NCBI RefSeq assembly: GCF_040222955.1
Contig: NZ_JAVKCA010000009.1
Coordinates: forward strand, 248,001 to 312,000
Origin: Marinoscillum sp040222955
GTDB taxonomy: Bacteria; Bacteroidota; Bacteroidia; Cytophagales; Cyclobacteriaceae
Length of the DNA: 64,000 bases
Direction: 5' to 3'
How positions within the stretch are numbered: position 1 is the first letter of the stretch; the number at the start of each line of letters is the position of its first letter. A program made the position numbers and the translations under genes. Shown piece by piece: positions 60,071 through 64,000 of this stretch. The notes under the pieces are model-generated. The model saw only the letters and a program-made list of their open reading frames with translations. It ran no database searches and was not told where the DNA came from.

Positions 60071-63004
60071 ATGCAAGAGCTCATTAATTCACTGGAAGTA
60101 GAATTAGAAAAACTGATCGATGACAAGCTGTACACCAGCTTCAAATCAGAGATCAGAAATGAACATTCAGACTTTGAAAGTTTGCAAAAATCGATTTTTC
60201 AAACTTACGAAACCAGTGCCGGAAAGCTCAGCAAAGCGGAACTCAAGGGTGAAATTCTGGCTTTGATTTCTCAATCCTGGAATGCCTCCGACGGACTCCC
60301 TTTCAGTGAATTTTCGAAGCCCTACCATGAGGCTGTACAGGCGTGCCTTCTATCATTACCGGAAACCCTGGAAATACCGCAAGAAAAAGACCGGTTTAAG
60401 GCCCTCAAAACAGACGCTTTCCTGCTCAGGATCACCAAAGGTGTGAAGTCCTTCGCTTTCAGTGTCTCAACAATACCCGTCCGTACAACTAACCTATTTA
60501 GGAAAAAGAAACGGCCGATCCGCTACTGGAGTCATCGGGTTCCACTTAGAGCCATAGCAGAATATTATCTTCTGGGAGAATATGTGAAGTCCATTTTGGA
60601 GGTTCGGGCAAAGTATTATACCCTTTTTTCTCAGGCTTATCAGGAACTGAAGCAATGGGAAGAGTCCACGGACACTGCAGAATTCACCAGGCTTGACTTT
60701 AGCTACCTTACCAAGTCTTTCACTAAAGTACGGAAAGAACTGAAAGCCGAACTACATGACGGCCTTCGTATCCAGCTACAGCAACTCAGGAAAGTCGCTT
60801 CCACAGTGAATACCCTTGAGCATAGTGCAAAGCGGTATCAGGAAAAGCATTTAAAAGCACAACTCCAGTCAGCTGAAACACTTTGGCAAAAGGAGGATGC
60901 AGGCTGGCACAACACCTTCGATGCCTTCTTCGAAGAATGGCGTGCAGACCTGGAAGTATTCAGGTTAATTAACCTGGCCGAATCAGATTTTATCACCTAT
61001 CAGGCCGCACAATCTAACAACCTGAGCGAGGACATTGGCGAGGAGCTGGAAGCGATTTTCGACTACATACACTCTGCCATTGCTGATTTGGAAAAATCTA
61101 AGGATGAAGATTTTTCACTCACCTTGAAAAAATGCAACTATAAAGCGCAAAAAACCCTGGATCAGGAGGTAATACCGCTATTGGTGGAGAAGCTCGGCAG
61201 CAATCAGATCATCAATGCAGTCAACCGATTTGAAGCTGATCTGAGCAGAGCGCTGGAAAATCTGACCACAGAGCGGAAAATCGCCAAAATTCCCACAGAC
61301 TATCTTGCGCCTATTGCGATTGCCAATATTACAACGATTTCGCCCTATGAACTCATAGCCTTTGAGATCGTCCCTACTTTCAAGTCCCAGTTGGATCGCA
61401 TCAAGGGTGAATTCATCAGTCAGCTGGATGAGAGTGTCACCGTGTCCAGAGACCTGGATCATATGATTACCTTTGGACTCACAGCAGCCATACAGCAGCT
61501 TCAGGAACACCCCGATGCCATAGAAGAAGCACGGAAAGTGGCCATAGATAGCCTCCTGCGCTCTGAGCAGCGGGTGCGTGATATCCAAACTGCACTGGGG
61601 GAAATCATAGCCTCCACCAATGAGCAGCTGACTACTGCGCTGAAAGACTATATAGAGTCACTCCGGCAGCTCACCGTCAACGAAAATGTACGGGAGATAA
61701 GAATGCGGGTGATGAAAGCCAAGGCCATCCAACAAACGGAAGCCTACAAGGCTGAAATGAAAGATTCGGCAAAAGCCTATACCTCCCAGGCGATTGAGCA
61801 TATCAAGGCATGGTTCAACAAACTGAAATTACTTCAACAGGACCTCAGCCAGCGCTTTATACTCACTTCTAAAAAAGAAGCCGCCTCCAAAGAGGTCTCT
61901 GACTTCCTGGCTGAGTCTCAGGAGGTGATCAACGCTCTGCCCGTCATCTACAGAAATCTGTACAGAATAGAACCACTCACCGATCATGAGCTTTTTGTAG
62001 GCCGGCAGAAGGAATATGACCAGCTGACGGGTGCTTATACCAACTGGGAAAAAGGCAGAATGGGCTCTGCTGTGATTATTGGTGAAAAGTGGAGTGGGCT
62101 GACCTCATACCTCAACTACATCCAGCATCAGTCACCTTTCAGATATGCTGTTAACCGGGTCACCTGTGAAACAGAATCCTACGGTACCCAACAGCTCCTG
62201 ACTTTCCTGCATGGACTGCTTGAAAATGACACCACTGAAAACCTCATCCAGTGCGCCACTGCTCTCAATGAAGGCCCCCGGCGAATCATCATCGTGGAAG
62301 ATATTCAAAACCTCTACCTCAGAAAGGTAGGCGGGTTTGCCAGACTGAAAGACCTGCTGGAGCTGATCAGCCATACTTCCAAAAATATCTTCTGGATCGC
62401 CACGAGCACATTGTATACCTGGAACTACTTTCAGAAAACCCTTGACGTTCAGGATGTATTCAGCTACCACATCAAACTCCAGCCTCCTACAGCTGTGGAG
62501 CTGGGCAACATCGTGGCAAAACGAAATCGCATCAGCGGTTACAAGATTCTATTCGACCCTTCTGAAGAGGACCTGAGGTCCAAAAAATTCAAAAATCAAA
62601 GTGAAGCAGGTCAGCAAACCATTCTAAAGGATCGCTTTTTCAAAAAACTGATAGACTTCTCCGAAAGCAATATCAGCATGGCCCTGATGTTCTGGTTGCT
62701 CTCTACTAAATCTGTAGACCAAAACGGTATTGTCATCGGTGATTTCCGAAAGCCTGATTTGGGGTTCCTGATGGCTTTTGATATGGGTAAGGTGTTGGCC
62801 CTGCATCAACTGATTTTGCACGACGGACTCACACTCAATCAATTTACCATCGTCAACAGGTCTTCTCATCAATCAGCTTTTCTGATGCTGTCCATGATGC
62901 TCGAAGATGGTATACTGATTTTTAAAAATGACATCTACACGGTTAACCCACTGGTATACAGAAGTGTCATCAGTCTACTCAAAGCCAAAAACCTGATCTA
63001 CTAA
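60071..63004 (+). CDS. Large coiled-coil protein with degenerate P-loop ATPase domain
   Basis: 977 residues, no signal peptide or transmembrane segment. Residues 1-620 are predominantly charged, long helices (KAELHDGLRIQLQQLRKVAS and KEAASKEVSDFLAESQEVIN are typical). A STAND/AAA-like module starts at ELFVGRQKEYDQL (about 640). Its Walker A reads GEKWSGLTS (about 672-680), where the lysine of GxxxxGK[ST] is replaced by leucine; the Walker B-like strand is RRIIIVEDIQNLY (about 737-749), and FWIATST (about 775) resembles a sensor strand. So nucleotide binding may be weak or lost. One nucleotide separates its stop from an MscS channel gene. Function not recognised. Confidence 0.7.
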   Translation: MQELINSLEVELEKLIDDKLYTSFKSEIRNEHSDFESLQKSIFQTYETSAGKLSKAELKGEILALISQSWNASDGLPFSEFSKPYHEAVQACLLSLPETLEIPQEKDRFKALKTDAFLLRITKGVKSFAFSVSTIPVRTTNLFRKKKRPIRYWSHRVPLRAIAEYYLLGEYVKSILEVRAKYYTLFSQAYQELKQWEESTDTAEFTRLDFSYLTKSFTKVRKELKAELHDGLRIQLQQLRKVASTVNTLEHSAKRYQEKHLKAQLQSAETLWQKEDAGWHNTFDAFFEEWRADLEVFRLINLAESDFITYQAAQSNNLSEDIGEELEAIFDYIHSAIADLEKSKDEDFSLTLKKCNYKAQKTLDQEVIPLLVEKLGSNQIINAVNRFEADLSRALENLTTERKIAKIPTDYLAPIAIANITTISPYELIAFEIVPTFKSQLDRIKGEFISQLDESVTVSRDLDHMITFGLTAAIQQLQEHPDAIEEARKVAIDSLLRSEQRVRDIQTALGEIIASTNEQLTTALKDYIESLRQLTVNENVREIRMRVMKAKAIQQTEAYKAEMKDSAKAYTSQAIEHIKAWFNKLKLLQQDLSQRFILTSKKEAASKEVSDFLAESQEVINALPVIYRNLYRIEPLTDHELFVGRQKEYDQLTGAYTNWEKGRMGSAVIIGEKWSGLTSYLNYIQHQSPFRYAVNRVTCETESYGTQQLLTFLHGLLENDTTENLIQCATALNEGPRRIIIVEDIQNLYLRKVGGFARLKDLLELISHTSKNIFWIATSTLYTWNYFQKTLDVQDVFSYHIKLQPPTAVELGNIVAKRNRISGYKILFDPSEEDLRSKKFKNQSEAGQQTILKDRFFKKLIDFSESNISMALMFWLLSTKSVDQNGIVIGDFRKPDLGFLMAFDMGKVLALHQLILHDGLTLNQFTIVNRSSHQSAFLMLSMMLEDGILIFKNDIYTVNPLVYRSVISLLKAKNLIY

Positions 63005-63005
63005 A

Positions 63006-63947
63006 ATGAGACTATTTACATACGTCAGCATATTCTTCTTCGCCCTCTGCTTGGCGGTTCCGGCTTTTGCACAGGACAGTCTGGTAGTAGACAATAGTGA
63101 TACCTCCATCCTTAAGATCCAGGTGCAGGATGCCAGCCCCAAAACCAGTGTGAGAGACGAAGCTCCTGACTTGTCCGAAATTTTCTCCATGGCTAAAATT
63201 TTCTGGGCGCTGGTATTTTTACTGTCAGGTTACATAGGCATCAGGATCATCTCCAAAATACTAACTATTCTAGCCGAACGTAGCGCCCAATATCGCATCA
63301 CCCTTAAAGGGTTAATCCCCGTGGTCCGTATTCTTGGTTGGATCTTCATATTATTCATTATTGTAGCGGGGATCTTTCAACCCCCGGCAGCCACCATCCT
63401 GGCCCTGTCCGCATCAGTGGGTGTGGCCGTTGGTTTTGCCTCTCAGGACATCCTCAAAAACATTTTTGGTGGAGTGATGATCCTTTTTGACCGGCCTTTT
63501 CAGGTAGGAGACAAAATTGAAGTGGGCTCCTACTATGGTGAAGTCACACAGATAGGCCTACGTTCTACCCGGGTGGTCACACCAGATGATTCCCTGGTGT
63601 CTATTCCCAATAGTGAGATCATGAATGGATCAGTGTCTAACACCAACGCGGGAGAAGCCAATTGTCAGGTAGTGGCTGAAATTTACCTCCCGATCAGCAT
63701 AGATACCGTGCGAGTGCGAGAAATCGCTACACAGGCCGCGCAGGTAAGCAAATATGTCTACCTGGCCAAACCCATAGCCGTCCTCTTTTTCAACGAAGTA
63801 AAAGATAGGAAGTCTTTTTTGAAGATGAGACTCAAAGCCTATGTAATGGACATCCGCAGTGAATTTGCCTTTAAAAGTGAGATGACGGAAATTGTGATCA
63901 AGGCACTTGTAGATGAAAAACTGATCAGCGATAAAGACTTTAACTAA
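63006..63947 (+). CDS. MscS-family mechanosensitive ion channel
   Basis: 313 residues; signal-like N-terminus MRLFTYVSIFFFALCLAVPA and about 30 polar residues, then three transmembrane helices (near 60-80, 98-118, 125-145), the third the pore helix with GVAVGFASQDILKNIFGG, and the beta domain (FDRPFQVGDKIEVGSYYGEVTQIGLRSTRV, IPNSEIMNG). Length and layout fit the MscS/MscM family, which opens on membrane tension and protects against osmotic downshock. Follows the 977-residue coiled-coil gene after 1 nt, and its stop overlaps the next gene's ATG (TAATG), so three genes form one operon. Confidence 0.92.
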   Translation: MRLFTYVSIFFFALCLAVPAFAQDSLVVDNSDTSILKIQVQDASPKTSVRDEAPDLSEIFSMAKIFWALVFLLSGYIGIRIISKILTILAERSAQYRITLKGLIPVVRILGWIFILFIIVAGIFQPPAATILALSASVGVAVGFASQDILKNIFGGVMILFDRPFQVGDKIEVGSYYGEVTQIGLRSTRVVTPDDSLVSIPNSEIMNGSVSNTNAGEANCQVVAEIYLPISIDTVRVREIATQAAQVSKYVYLAKPIAVLFFNEVKDRKSFLKMRLKAYVMDIRSEFAFKSEMTEIVIKALVDEKLISDKDFN

Positions 63948-64000
63948 TGGAAAACATTCTGGATTTTCTTCAGGGGCCCACAGGAGCCAAATTGGTGCAG
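63947..64000 (+). CDS. 5' end of a third operon gene, cut by the window
   Basis: ATG 63947 overlaps the MscS stop and reads MENILDFLQGPTGAKLVQ up to the last base. The opening resembles DUF937-type proteins (short helices, 'LLDxLxGxxG'), but 18 residues are too few for a call. Coupled to the channel gene by a one-base overlap. Confidence 0.5.
   Translation, partial: MENILDFLQGPTGAKLVQ

Noticed and set aside
60071..63004. Active AAA+ ATPase
   Set aside because: The Walker A lysine is replaced by leucine (GEKWSGLTS), so normal ATP hydrolysis cannot be assumed and the call was lowered to degenerate.

Overview
The window looks like chromosomal DNA from a marine or soil-type member of the Bacteroidota, most likely the order Cytophagales. 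The reasons are type IX secretion (T9SS) sorting tails of both kinds (type A at 18 kb and 49 kb, type B at 45 kb), a PorP/SprF-family protein, two DUF4249 genes (one beside a TonB-dependent receptor), a FecI/FecR/STN-receptor cassette, lipoproteins with acidic residues after the lipid cysteine, a general lack of Shine-Dalgarno sequences, and several TAnnTTTG promoter boxes of the Bacteroidota sigma-ABfr type. The genus cannot be fixed from the sequence alone.

Layout. 1-1.03 kb: the 5' part of a DUF4249 lipoprotein gene and a small outer-membrane barrel gene. 1.2-8.7 kb: the isoleucine/valine operon ilvE-ilvD-ilvB-ilvN-ilvC-ilvA. It is preceded by what looks like a complete leader-peptide attenuator: a 28-codon peptide half made of Ile, Val and Leu, an intrinsic terminator 22 nt further on, and an alternative antiterminator pairing. 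8.8-13.5 kb: thrA (fused aspartokinase/homoserine dehydrogenase), thrB and thrC, which supply the threonine that IlvA deaminates. 13.5-22.4 kb: a small lipoprotein, a YHYH-domain T9SS cargo protein with six Ig-like repeats, and an ECF sigma factor/FecR anti-sigma/STN-TonB receptor signalling set. 22.4-29.3 kb is accessory: a nitroreductase, tRNA-Arg(UCG), about 700 bp of nested direct and inverted repeats that copy the tRNA 3' end, an AbiE-type toxin-antitoxin pair with an operator lying over its promoter, a 680-bp stretch without a recognisable gene, a LuxR-type regulator, a TauE/SafE permease and an ATP-cone/nuclease fusion.

29.4-41.3 kb: a TPR protein, a TonB-C-domain protein, a K+ channel with RCK domain, a DUF4199 membrane protein, a membrane-tethered LuxR-type regulator 3 nt downstream of a Ste24-like M48 protease, an acidic surface lipoprotein, and the row porP/sprF - TonB receptor - DUF4249. 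41.5-49.7 kb: a 1409-residue type-B cargo protein with two beta-propellers, an unknown cytoplasmic protein, a small Ig-fold protein and a BNR/VPS10-propeller type-A cargo protein, followed by an overlapping convergent 51-residue membrane protein that is easy to miss. 49.8-59.3 kb is mostly housekeeping: tsaC/sua5, pgk, a NUMOD4/HNH-like protein, recQ, comEC, a GNAT acetyltransferase, phoH, a DUF62 SAM hydrolase-like protein and an ABM-domain protein. 59.5-64 kb: a CHRD lipoprotein, then an apparent operon of a 977-residue coiled-coil protein with a P-loop that lacks its lysine, an MscS channel, and a third gene cut by the window edge.

The two observations most worth following are the ilv attenuator, which is supported base by base, and the 977-residue/MscS/third-gene operon, whose function I do not recognise.
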